This document shows positions 18,583 through 26,873 of a stretch of 64,000 nt of DNA, one piece after another (position 1 is the stretch's first letter; the number at the start of each line of letters is the position of its first letter). The translations under genes and the position numbers were made by a program. Under the pieces are notes generated by a model that was not told the origin of the DNA, made no database searches, and saw only the letters and a list, made by a program, of their open reading frames with translations. The DNA lies in the NCBI RefSeq assembly GCF_014646055.1, contig NZ_BMMS01000023.1:194-64193 (forward strand), read 5' to 3'. This DNA comes from Wenjunlia tyrosinilytica (lineage in GTDB: Bacteria > Actinomycetota > Actinomycetes > Streptomycetales > Streptomycetaceae).

Positions 18583-19297
18583 ATGAAGCGCGAAGCGGCC
18601 TTCCCGATCGACGAGGAGCTCGAGCAGGCCGTTCGCGACCACCAGCGGCACGTCCTGCAACGCCGGCCCCAGGCACCGGCGTCCTCTCCCCCCGGCCGCA
18701 CGCGAACGCCTCGGGGAAACTGCCCATGTCCGACAGCAGCTACCGGCAGATGCTCCGCCGCTGGCCGGCGACCTGCGACATCCGCGACGAGCACGGCAGG
18801 TCCGTCCGTGTGACGCCCCATCAGTGGCGTCACACCTTCGCCTGCCGGCTGATCAACCGTGACACCTGCCCGGTCCTCCTCACCGGGCCTGCCCGTCGCC
18901 GGTCCGGGGCAACCCGCCGACGGGCAATCTCCGCCCTGCGGCGGATGGACACCCCCGGCGCCGCGATCACCTTCGAGACCGTCGCCCGCGAAGCGGGCGT
19001 CTCGCGGTCCTGGCTCTGCAACCAGCCGGACCTCAGAGCCGAGATCGAACGCCTCCGGGCTCGCCACCACATCCCCGCGGCGCGGCCGGTTCCCGACCGG
19101 CAAGCGGGCCTGTGACGCCTCCCTGCTTGCGACGCCCGGAGGCTGCCACCAAGCGCAACCAACAACTGGAAGCCGAGAACAGGGAGTTGCGAGAGGCACC
19201 CGCCCCCGCTCTCGGGGAACGGCGCACCGCCGACCTGCCGGACCGCCCCGGCGACACGCCGAAGAAGAAGTCTTCCACCGTCATCGGGCCCTGCTGA
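18583..19297 (+). pseudogene. Tn554-type transposon relic (tnpB recombinase joined to tnpC/DUF6262)
   Basis: Three frames hold successive pieces. Frame one from 18583 reads 'MKREAAFPIDEELEQAV'. Frame two (18726-19115) reads 'SDSSYRQMLRRW', 'CDIRDEHGRSVRVTPHQWRH' and 'TFACRLINRD', a tyrosine-recombinase core keeping the H-x-x-R/H box of TnpB. It then passes at about 18885 into 'ALRRMDTPGAAITFETVARE', 'AGVSRSWLCNQPDLRAEIER', which is TnpC (DUF6262). Frame three (19112-19297) ends with 'RNQQLEAENRELREAPAPAL', the coiled-coil tail. The recombinase tyrosine region between the pieces is deleted. The element cannot move. Confidence 0.72.
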
Positions 19298-19363
19298 AGG
19301 GACCGTCGAGGACACCGTCCACCACACATCGCCCCAGGTCAGCAGACCGCAAGTCGCGCCGAC

Positions 19364-19597
19364 TCAAGACAACGGCCGGGCACCTTCTTGCCCGCGTCGC
19401 AGCCGCGTGAGGACGCCGGGACCGTGGCCGTCCACCATCTGCCGGTGGCAGTACCCCTCCGGCCGCCCGCCGCGGCCCTCCAGCCACGGCGGGACCGGCA
19501 TCGCGTCCCGCACGACCGCCCACTCCGCGTCCGACATGTCCGAGGGGTACCGCGGCTCACGGTCCGGACGCCCGCCCGCATTCCCGACCGCCCGCAT
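19364..19597 (-). pseudogene. IS5-family transposase N-terminal relic
   Basis: The frame reads 'RYPSDMSDAEWAVVRDAMPV' and 'PPWLEGRGGRPEGYCHRQMV', the start of actinobacterial IS5-type transposases (normally followed by LDAIRYL...GGxxWR). Similarity ends after about 45 codons, with no DDE residues left. Confidence 0.7.
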
Positions 19598-19782
19598 TCC
19601 CGAACCGATGCGCGAGGCATCACACGACTGGGCAACCGAGTTGGACTCCACCGGCATGACAGCGGGAGACCGCGACACAGGGCCTCCTGACCCCAACGAG
19701 CGGGTCGGGAGGCCCCACCCATCGCCGCCCCCACCGCGCAGAAATCACTGGGACCCTGCCCTGAGCGGGGATTCTTACCTGG

Positions 19783-20790
19783 TCACCTGGCAGGTGCCGA
19801 AGTAGTGCTGCTGGAAGGCTTGAGTATCGACGGCGGGAGCGACGGCGAGGACGACTGGCGCTGCTCATTGCTCCCGGACCGACCAAGCTCTGTGGTATTC
19901 GCCGACTGTGTGAACCCGGGGTAGTCCCTCTGGATCGTCGTCAACAGGGACTCCGCGATCTGCTGCTTCGAGAACCCGCCCTGGAAGAGCTTGTTCGACG
20001 CGTCCGGCATTACCGGCGGGAACCCGTTCTCCATGAGCATCTTGGGTAGCAGGATGTGATTGTTGACCCTGCGATTGTAATCGGTGAAGGGGTGCACGAT
20101 CTGCAATGTGCGGATCTGCTTCCCGATCGCCTGCAATTTCTCCTCGTCGTTCTTGGACTGCGCCGCCTCGTCGTAGTAGCGCTCGAATGATTTTTCCACC
20201 AGCCCCTGCACCTGGTCGGCCTGGTAGTTCGTCTTCAGGATCGCCTGGGCTTGGGGATTGGATCGGTCGAGGATAGTTATCGGATCCGGCATGCGAGAGT
20301 GGCTCACTCCTGCCGAGAAGTATTCCTGTACGTCGAGCAGAAGCTCCCGATCGCTCAGCAACTCCTCCTTGGGAGAGGAGCTGGCCTGATCACCCCGCAG
20401 CGGGAACTCGGTGACACCGTTTCCCGACCACTGGGTCGCTGCGGCATCCGTCAGGTGCTCGGCAGCCTTCCAGTGCATCTCCTCGTATGCTTTCGCGTCC
20501 ATTCGCGCCGACATTGCCTCCGGCGAGTCCAGGAATTTCTGGTATGCCTCTTGCATGCTCTGCTGGTATCCCGGCGACGGATCGACGGGGTCATTGTCGT
20601 AGTATCCCCCGGGATTCTCCGGAAATCTTTCCTGTGCCGCCTCGTGGTGTATTGGATCGATGTACAGCTTCCACCACTGGTCTTGCGGAAGATATGTGGA
20701 AAGGTGCGCCGGTTCGCCGCCCACGCTGCTTGATGAGGGAGCGTGGAGGCGCGCCGCCTGCGAGACCGTGATGTCCGAGGGCGTGGTCAT
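19783..20790 (-). CDS. Fic/DOC-like protein with altered active-site loop
   Basis: The protein has 335 residues and no signal peptide. The core motif at residues 233-241 is H-P-F-T-D-Y-N-R-R, aligning with the Fic motif HxFx(D/E)GN(G/K)R: the His, Phe, Asp, Asn and last Arg are kept while both Gly positions are Tyr and Arg. Flanking helices ('LQAIGKQIRTLQIVHPF', 'NNHILLPKMLMENGFPPV') fit a Fic fold. Canonical Fic enzymes transfer AMP or other nucleotide moieties onto proteins. The N-terminal 200 residues are unlike known Fic proteins and the last 40 are Ser/Pro-rich. I chose the ATG at 20790, with GGGAGG 7 bases upstream. It could be a toxin, an effector or an inactive homolog. Confidence 0.72.
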   Translation of the reverse strand: MTTPSDITVSQAARLHAPSSSSVGGEPAHLSTYLPQDQWWKLYIDPIHHEAAQERFPENPGGYYDNDPVDPSPGYQQSMQEAYQKFLDSPEAMSARMDAKAYEEMHWKAAEHLTDAAATQWSGNGVTEFPLRGDQASSSPKEELLSDRELLLDVQEYFSAGVSHSRMPDPITILDRSNPQAQAILKTNYQADQVQGLVEKSFERYYDEAAQSKNDEEKLQAIGKQIRTLQIVHPFTDYNRRVNNHILLPKMLMENGFPPVMPDASNKLFQGGFSKQQIAESLLTTIQRDYPGFTQSANTTELGRSGSNEQRQSSSPSLPPSILKPSSSTTSAPAR

Positions 20791-20975
20791 CGCGTGCCCT
20801 CCCAAAACGCATGCCCGATCCGGGACCGGGTCGTCTGCCGTGTCTGTGGAGCGCCCATGTAGGACTGCCCAGGTACGCCGTTCATGTCCTGCCTCTCGCC
20901 TGGTGTGTTTTCCATCCGGAGGAACCGTGCAGGTACAACACGGACCGGGGCCGGCCTTGGTTCATCATGCTGCGC

Positions 20976-21190
20976 TCATTCGGCGATGGTGTCCCTTGTG
21001 GCGGTGCAGGCGATCAATCGTCCGCAGCCGTTCGGCCTGTTGGGGTCGGTGCGGCGCTTGATCTCGCGGTCGATCATCCCGGCTTTGGCGAGGGCATCCT
21101 TCGTAGGTCCGGATGAGGGGGAGGTCCGTCGCGGTGTCGGCGGGGTTGACGTTGACGTCGTGCTCGCCGGGCCGTGGGGGTCGAAGACCC
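20976..21190 (-). pseudogene. C-terminal relic of an unrecognised gene
   Basis: The end of one frame ('KDALAKAGMIDREIKRRTDP', 'NRPNGCGRLIACTATRDTIA', stop at 20976) has clear coding character. The preceding part continues in another frame ('GEHDVNVNPADTATDLPLIR'), so a frameshift lies near 21110. I cannot name the family. The rest of the 478-bp spacer between 20791 and 21268 shows nothing. Confidence 0.35.
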
Positions 21191-21268
21191 CGCACACCAG
21201 GCCGGAAAGCGGGTGAGCCTGTCACAGCCGGGCGGTGACACCCCGGCTGTCCCGTCGGCGCATCCTGT

Positions 21269-22042
21269 TCACTCGGGCAGGAGCCGGTCAGCGATCGCGT
21301 ATCCGCCGTCGACCGGCAACGCGACACCGGTGACGAAGTCGGAAGCGCTCCCGGCCAGGAACACCGCAGCTCCGACGAGATCACCCGGTTCTCCCCAACG
21401 CCCCGCCGGAGTCTTGCGGCGGACGCGTTCGCCCCGTTCCGTGGCGGGTACCCCTTGGGTGATGTCGGTTTCGTACCAGCCCGGCAGGATCGCGTTCACT
21501 TGGATGCCGTGGACGCCGAGTTCCACTGCCATGGCCCGGGTCAGGCCGAGGATTCCCGTTTTCGCGGCGGCATAGTTGACGAAGCCCGGCGGGCCGTAAA
21601 GGGAGTACATCGATCCGATGTTGACGATCTTTCCCCCCTCACCACCCTGCACCATGGCCCTGGCTGCGTACTTGGCACACAGAAAGGAACCGGTCAGGTG
21701 CGTGTCGACGACGACGTTCCAGTCGTCGAGGGACATGTCGAGCAAGGAGGCGGCCCGGAAGTTGCCGGCATTGTTCATGAGCACATCGAGGCGCCCAAAA
21801 CGCTCGACGACCGAGGCGACGGCGCAAGAGACAGCCGACTCGTCGCGGACGTCGAGACGGATGATGCTGTCGGCACCGCCGAATTCCGCCTCGACGCCCC
21901 GGTTCTTTGCCCGGTCCCGCCCTGTGATGACCACGGTGGCGCCCGCGCCTTTCAGGCCCAGGGCCAGGGCCTTGCCAATCCCGCCGTTGCCGCCGGTGAC
22001 CAGCGCGACCCTTCCAGTAAGGGAAAACAAGCCCTGCGTCAT
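21269..22042 (-). CDS. SDR-family NAD(P)-dependent oxidoreductase
   Basis: The protein has 257 residues, the usual classical SDR length. It shows the cofactor motif 'VTGGNGGIGKALA', 'NNAG', the catalytic pair Tyr157 and Lys161 in 'NYAAAKTG', and the C-terminal 'PVDGGYAIAD'. It starts at ATG 22042 with GGGAG 8 bases upstream, 14 bases after the stop of the P-loop kinase/GrpB gene. It is the last gene of the set from 26262 to 21269. The substrate is unknown; by context it may be a nucleoside- or sugar-derived alcohol or ketone, but that is inference. Confidence 0.9.
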   Translation of the reverse strand: MTQGLFSLTGRVALVTGGNGGIGKALALGLKGAGATVVITGRDRAKNRGVEAEFGGADSIIRLDVRDESAVSCAVASVVERFGRLDVLMNNAGNFRAASLLDMSLDDWNVVVDTHLTGSFLCAKYAARAMVQGGEGGKIVNIGSMYSLYGPPGFVNYAAAKTGILGLTRAMAVELGVHGIQVNAILPGWYETDITQGVPATERGERVRRKTPAGRWGEPGDLVGAAVFLAGSASDFVTGVALPVDGGYAIADRLLPE

Positions 22043-22056
22043 CGTCCACGCTCCCG

Positions 22057-23154
22057 TCACTGCTGTGGATGCCGGACGGGCGCAGGCTCGGGGCCGTGCC
22101 AACCGGTCTGTGTGGCCCACTGCTCCATGCGCGAGTAGGCGATCGCGAACCAGGGATCCTTGGCGGCACCATATCGAGTGGTATCGGCGTCCGACGCGAA
22201 CCGGCGGGCGAGCGTCCGCTTGATCGACAGATACTCCTCTCGGATCTGCGGGTCGGCTCGCAACCAGTCGCGGAACAGCAATGCGAAACGCCACCCGGCC
22301 GTGCCGTAAGGCCGGATGTGGACGTTGGCCGGGCGGCCCGGATCGGCCGACTTGTGATAGCGCTTCCTCCACTGCGCCGGATTGGTGACCGCTCCGTGGG
22401 CCTGGTTGGTGCCGATGCCAGGGTGGAAGATCAGGCCGGCGTCGGTGAGAGCAGGGGACATGGCGATCGCGTCGTCCAGGCTGGGCACGCTCACCTGGAG
22501 GTCGATGACATCCTTGGCGGACAGGCCAGGAATCGCGGTGGAGCCGATGTGGTCGACACGCAGCGCCCGTTCGCCGGCAGCGGATTGGATCCGAGCCGCC
22601 AGACGCGCAGCCTGTTCGGGCCACGTCGGGTCGGGTGGGACGAGGCGGGGTGGACCGTAAAGGGCCATGCGCCCCCATCGCATGTTCGACTCGAAGCGGG
22701 CAAGGCGCTCCGCCCACAGTGCGTCAATCGAGGCCCAGAGCTTATCGGCAGGGCCGCTGTTGTCGACAACGACATCCACTGCGGCTCGGGGCGCGGCATC
22801 GCATTCCTCACCGAGGATCCTGGAGATCTTGATCCGGGCTGCTTCAACCGACAGCTCTTGGTCTTTCACCAAGCGCTCCACGCGTCGGACACGATCGTCG
22901 GCGGGAGCGTCGATGTAAACCACCAGGTGATACATCGACGCCGCGCCGCGGCCGATGCCTGGCGGAGCATCTTCCACCAGGACGGCGGCTGCCTCGTGGT
23001 TGGCATCAGTGGCCGTCAGACGGCTGGTGCCATGCTCGGCGACCTGGCATCCGAAGCATTCATGACCGGTCAGCATGGCTCCGTGCTCGATAAGCCGACG
23101 GGCCGCCGTTGACTTTCCGGCGCCGATTTCTCCAGTGACACCAACGCGCAGCAT
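22057..23154 (-). CDS. P-loop kinase (dephospho-CoA-kinase-like) fused to GrpB/UPF0157 domain
   Basis: The protein has 365 residues. Residues 1 to about 160 resemble dephospho-CoA kinase, with Walker A 'GEIGAGKST' at 8-16 and 'VVYIDAPADDRVRRVE', but the substrate-side motif usual in CoaE (DADxLARE-like) is not visible. Residues about 175-355 are a GrpB/UPF0157 nucleotidyltransferase-like domain with 'RVDHIGSTAIPGLSAKDVID' and 'NVHIRPYG'. Housekeeping actinobacterial CoaE proteins carry this same fusion, but the kinase half here is divergent, so I infer a specialised paralog. The ATG at 23154 lacks a clear ribosome binding site. It sits 140 bases downstream of the MazG-like gene. Confidence 0.85.
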   Translation of the reverse strand: MLRVGVTGEIGAGKSTAARRLIEHGAMLTGHECFGCQVAEHGTSRLTATDANHEAAAVLVEDAPPGIGRGAASMYHLVVYIDAPADDRVRRVERLVKDQELSVEAARIKISRILGEECDAAPRAAVDVVVDNSGPADKLWASIDALWAERLARFESNMRWGRMALYGPPRLVPPDPTWPEQAARLAARIQSAAGERALRVDHIGSTAIPGLSAKDVIDLQVSVPSLDDAIAMSPALTDAGLIFHPGIGTNQAHGAVTNPAQWRKRYHKSADPGRPANVHIRPYGTAGWRFALLFRDWLRADPQIREEYLSIKRTLARRFASDADTTRYGAAKDPWFAIAYSRMEQWATQTGWHGPEPAPVRHPQQ

Positions 23155-23294
23155 ACGGAAATGTTACTGGCCTTCGCTGACGGATGTCCTGATCGAGATC
23201 AGCCAGTGCAGGGACAGGCCCACGCCGATCCCTTCGTTCCCGTGCACAGGGGCACGGCGACTCGAATGCGATGGGGTGATGCCCTGCGGTCGCC

Positions 23295-23633
23295 TCATTG
23301 CGGCGCCACGCGGGGCGGCGGGTCACTCGTGGCGGTACTCGGAAAACCGTTCGGGTATCGGATCCGCAACTTCTCCACGTTGGCCGCGGCAACGTCGTGC
23401 AGAGAGATCCCGAGGACGCCGGCAAGGTGCGCCAGGTACCAGAGGACGTCTCCCAGTTCCGCCGCAAGGGCCTCGCGGTCGAGGGGCTCGCCGTGAAACG
23501 CGTGCTTCTTCACCAGCTCCGCGGCCTCTCCCGCCTCCCCGCAGAGCCCGATCGCCCCGAGCAGTAGGTCGTCCCGCTCCGAGAGTCCGTGGATGGCGGT
23601 CCGCCGGGTCTCGATCTGGTAGCGATCAAGCAT
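23295..23633 (-). CDS. MazG-like nucleotide pyrophosphohydrolase
   Basis: The protein has 112 residues, a single all-alpha MazG-like domain. The metal-binding pattern is present: 'GEAGEAAELVKKH' supplies the E-x-x-E pair and 'ELGDVLWYLAHLAG' the E-x-x-D pair. Members hydrolyse NTPs or dNTPs to monophosphates and pyrophosphate. The ATG at 23633 overlaps the radical SAM gene stop (23626) by 8 bp, so the two are co-translated. By context it may remove or generate a particular nucleotide for the neighbouring enzymes. Confidence 0.88.
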   Translation of the reverse strand: MLDRYQIETRRTAIHGLSERDDLLLGAIGLCGEAGEAAELVKKHAFHGEPLDREALAAELGDVLWYLAHLAGVLGISLHDVAAANVEKLRIRYPNGFPSTATSDPPPRVAPQ

Positions 23634-24516
23634 GGTCGAGGTCGGACTCGGCCAAGAACATGCCGCAGGACGCCTTGACGTCGAAGCCGACGCGGGGGAT
23701 CACCTTCACCCGGCTGCCCGGCAGGGATCGTTCCATGATCGCGGCATTCCGGCGCACGATCTCCTCGGCCGGCTCGCGGCCGACGCGCGGAGAGTGCGGG
23801 TTGTACCGCACCACGTTGACATCCACACGTAGCCGCACGCTGTTCACCATCGCGCAGATTTTCTCCACGCTCGCCTCGGAATCGTTCTCCCCCTCGATGA
23901 AGGCAAAGTGGAGTACCGGTATCTTGCGGGTCTTCAGCTGATAGTCTTTCAGGCTCGCGAGCGCGCTCTCAGGCTCCATGGCCTTGGGTAGCCACCGATG
24001 GCGGAACGTCGGGTCGACCGAGTAGATCGAATAGTAGATGTCAGGGCTGTGCCCGCCGAATAACCCTGCTAAGCCCGCAACGGAGGAGAGCTCCTTGGGG
24101 AATATTGTGGAGAACTTCACCCGAGGTATGAGCCGACGGCGGGTGGCCTCACCGCAGAGCCGCTCCACGAGTTCGGTCCCGTTCGCCAGGACATGCTGGT
24201 TGGCGAACGGCTCGCCACGTGCCATGAAATTGAAGTGAACCACCTCGGCCGACGCAGCATTCCCGTCGTACCAGGAAAGCACCTCGGCTGCCTGGCCCAC
24301 GATCTCGTCGATACTCAGGTCATCGGCGTGGACCTGGCCGGTCTGGGTCAGATGGCACATGCGGCAGGCTTTTCGGCAGCCCGTCTGCGATGACACGTAA
24401 ACGATGAAGTAGTCCGCCTCGCGCCTTACGTACCGCGCCTCGATCATTCCACCGGACTTGCCGGGAGATACGAAGTTCCTCGATGCGTCGATCTTGCTCT
24501 CAAGGACCGTAACCAT
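23626..24516 (-). CDS. RlmN/Cfr-like radical SAM enzyme
   Basis: The protein has 296 residues. The iron-sulphur motif is Cys47-x3-Cys51-x2-Cys54 inside 'VSSQTGCRKACRMCHL', which follows the RlmN/Cfr pattern VSSQxGC closely; 'FNFMARGEPFAN' matches the conserved MGMGEPLxN box. The C-terminal 'GFDVKASCGMF' keeps the Cys (284) that is methylated in RlmN and Cfr. The residue matching the second catalytic Cys of RlmN (first position of CVSSQ) is Tyr40. The protein is also about 60-80 residues shorter than RlmN at the N-terminus. The ATG at 24516 has AAGGAG upstream. Substrate is unknown; neighbours suggest a free nucleotide or nucleoside rather than rRNA. Confidence 0.88.
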   Translation of the reverse strand: MVTVLESKIDASRNFVSPGKSGGMIEARYVRREADYFIVYVSSQTGCRKACRMCHLTQTGQVHADDLSIDEIVGQAAEVLSWYDGNAASAEVVHFNFMARGEPFANQHVLANGTELVERLCGEATRRRLIPRVKFSTIFPKELSSVAGLAGLFGGHSPDIYYSIYSVDPTFRHRWLPKAMEPESALASLKDYQLKTRKIPVLHFAFIEGENDSEASVEKICAMVNSVRLRVDVNVVRYNPHSPRVGREPAEEIVRRNAAIMERSLPGSRVKVIPRVGFDVKASCGMFLAESDLDHA

Positions 24517-24754
24517 GATCACCTCTCCTTGAGCCTCGTCTGCGCCGCTGTCGGACGGTAGCAGCGGCATTACATACCGTCAATCAGTCCCCGGGCGCAT
24601 TCCAGCCAGACAATGGTCACGGCTGCGCGGAGAGGCGAGAACACTCGGCTGATCACCAACGTGTCCTCACCAACGTGTCCCCAGAGCCTTGCCCCCGGAC
24701 TCGTGCGACCTCGAAGTCTCCTCCTCGGCCCCGGAGTCGTGTTGCCGCGAAGGC

Positions 24755-25381
24755 TCAGTCGATCACATGGGCATCGCGCAGTGCGGAAAGCAGCCGCGCG
24801 GCGGCGGCGTCGGGACTGGAGATCTCCTGCACGAACGGCAGGACAGGAACACCGAAGGCGCCGCCCAACGTCTCGGCAGCAGCCACGAAGTGGCGCTGTG
24901 CATGAAATGCCTGAGAAACGCCCCACTCACTGTCAAAAATCCTGCTCCGCTTGTTCAGGAAGTGTCGCCATACGTCCTCACTCAGCTGGAACGAGACAAT
25001 CACGTCGGCAGTCGGAAGCAGCTCCCAGTCGCGCTCGGCGATTTCCTGGTAGAGATCGAAATAAGGATCGCGTGGCGACAGGAACCAATCCATGCCTTCG
25101 GCACCCAGAAGGTGACGGCAGATCTTGTCGTAGTAGGTATCGAGGACGGCGACCCTCCCCTGGTCGCGCTCGCGGACGGCCCGGTAATACAACGGCACGC
25201 GCATAGCCCGGAACCACGTGAGCGCGGTGAATCCGCCCGCGCTGCTGGGGTCGGTCACGGCGGGCGGCCAGTCCTCGGGTTCCATCAGCGCCACACCTCG
25301 CATGCGGGCGGCAAGCGCCTCGCAGACCGTGCTCTTACCCGCACCGGGAAGCCCGACGAAGGCGATGAACGCTCCCGTCAT
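24755..25381 (-). CDS. P-loop nucleoside/nucleotide kinase-like ATPase
   Basis: The protein has 208 residues. Walker A 'GLPGAGKSTVCEALAAR' lies at residues 9-17 onward. 'VAVLDTYYDKICRHLL' resembles the DRxx/substrate region of deoxynucleoside and thymidylate kinases, and 'DVIVSFQLSEDVWRHFLNKR' resembles their lid region. It probably phosphorylates a small molecule, likely a nucleoside or nucleotide. The ATG overlaps the phosphorylase stop by 4 bp (ATGA). A 238-bp gap (24517-24754) follows before the radical SAM gene; I see no open frame there, so a second promoter is possible. Confidence 0.82.
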   Translation of the reverse strand: MTGAFIAFVGLPGAGKSTVCEALAARMRGVALMEPEDWPPAVTDPSSAGGFTALTWFRAMRVPLYYRAVRERDQGRVAVLDTYYDKICRHLLGAEGMDWFLSPRDPYFDLYQEIAERDWELLPTADVIVSFQLSEDVWRHFLNKRSRIFDSEWGVSQAFHAQRHFVAAAETLGGAFGVPVLPFVQEISSPDAAAARLLSALRDAHVID

Positions 25382-26262
25382 GTCGGCCCCTGACGTGCCA
25401 ACCGATCGGCCACGAGGAGGGCGGAGTCCGCCGCGACGTCAACCAGTAGCTCCCGCACCTCGGTCGCACGTTTCCAGTCGCGGCTCTGCCATGCCTCTCC
25501 GCTCAGGTCATCGCCGGCATAAAGGAGTTGACCGAACCTGACACAGCGAAAAGCTGCAACCGCGATCAGGGCCGAAGCCTCCATCTCGACAGTCAGGCAG
25601 CCTTGGCCACGTCGGCGGGCCACGCGGGCCGGCGTTTCCCGGAAGATGCCGTCCGTGGTCCAGGTCCGCCCCGCCAGATGCGGCAGATTGCGGCGAGCCA
25701 ATACGGCAGCGGCGAGTTTCGCCACTTCGGGGTCTGCCTGCACCTCGCGGCTCGGTGGCAGATAGTGGTACGACGCCCCCTCATCACGAATGGCCGAGGT
25801 GACCGTGACGACATGGTGTCCCATGGGAAGAGACGACTGCAACGCTCCAGCCCCGCCGCAGGCAACGATGCTGCGGCATCCCACCGCAATGGCCAGCTCC
25901 AGTGAGTAACTCGCCAGCGCGGCGCCCATGCCCGGATAGAAGACGGCCAATCGCTGGCCGCGATGTTCCACCTCCCAAAGCGGTTGTCCGCTTGGCAACT
26001 GCAGAAGAGGGCGTCCACGGCCCTTCATCTGCGCGACCATCTCGGGAAAGAAACACGCGACAGCGGCGGCGGGGGCGCAGACCGTGCGCTTGGGCGCCGA
26101 ACCGGCCGCCGACTCCTGGACACATGGGCCGACCGCCCCTGGCCCGCCCGCAGTGGGGGCCGGCGCGGATGCCCAGTACGCCGCGGATTCCGCAGGCTCG
26201 AGCAGAGCTGCCCGGTCATGATCGAACTCCAACAAAGGCACCTGGTCGGCAGCATGGTCCAC
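25378..26262 (-). CDS. purine/uridine phosphorylase-family protein
   Basis: The protein has 294 residues. The PNP/UDP-phosphorylase core is seen in 'LAVFYPGMGAALASYSLELA', 'GCRSIVACGGAGALQSSLPM', 'VTSAIRDEGASYHYLPPSRE', 'TWTTDGIFRETPARV' and 'LTVEMEASALIAVAAFR', where MExxA is the ribose-binding signature. Such enzymes cleave a nucleoside with phosphate into base and ribose 1-phosphate. The first 60 residues are Ala/Pro-rich and may be partly non-coding. The GTG at 26262 has AGGA 7 bases upstream. It is the first gene of the set and overlaps the kinase gene. Confidence 0.85.
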   Translation of the reverse strand: MDHAADQVPLLEFDHDRAALLEPAESAAYWASAPAPTAGGPGAVGPCVQESAAGSAPKRTVCAPAAAVACFFPEMVAQMKGRGRPLLQLPSGQPLWEVEHRGQRLAVFYPGMGAALASYSLELAIAVGCRSIVACGGAGALQSSLPMGHHVVTVTSAIRDEGASYHYLPPSREVQADPEVAKLAAAVLARRNLPHLAGRTWTTDGIFRETPARVARRRGQGCLTVEMEASALIAVAAFRCVRFGQLLYAGDDLSGEAWQSRDWKRATEVRELLVDVAADSALLVADRLARQGPT

Positions 26263-26873
26263 AGCCGCATCCTGTCATGCCGCAGGTGTCCGGTACGGCG
26301 GTTTCGGCATGTGTCAATGGGGGTCTTCGAACTGGAGCGGTGCGGATGGATCGGCAGCGGCCTGACCAACTGTCACGGCGGGGTAGTGGCTGCGGTGGTT
26401 TGATGCCCCCGATACAAGATGCCTGTGGCCGTAGGTGATCATGGCTGTTCTCCACGCAGAACGGTCACCCGGGGGCCCCGGGCTTGGACAACTCCACGAC
26501 AGTGCTGCTCGATCTGGACGGCTTGGCCGTCACCTCGGTCGCCGCCTCCGTCTGGACCCCGGCCGTCAATGCCGACGGCCAGATCCGCGACGAAGCCTGG
26601 GTCGCCGAACGTGGCGGACTCGCGCTGTCGGCCCAACGGCAGGCGGGAAAGCACGAGCGGTGAGTTGGAAGAACTCGCTTCCAAAGCAATGGGCACCCCG
26701 CGTCACCGGCCAGACCGCGCACGACCCGGCATCGCGCGGACATGCCGCGACCCGCTGCCCGGTGGCCTGCCGGGAGCGGGTCGGGACGGAGTTGCGCGGC
26801 CGGGGTCCGGCCGACCCCGCCGTCCGTGCCCGGCGGCGGGGTGTTACCTGAGCGGAACAGGCTCGACGGGCGG
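26263..26873. other. intergenic region, possible transposase N-terminal scrap
   Basis: This 0.6-kb stretch should hold the promoter of the phosphorylase gene. On the plus strand at about 26484-26660 a frame (TTG start; 'NSTTVLLDLDGLAVTSV' then a stop) resembles the N-terminus of actinobacterial ISL3-type transposases. The match is short and weak. Confidence 0.3.
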
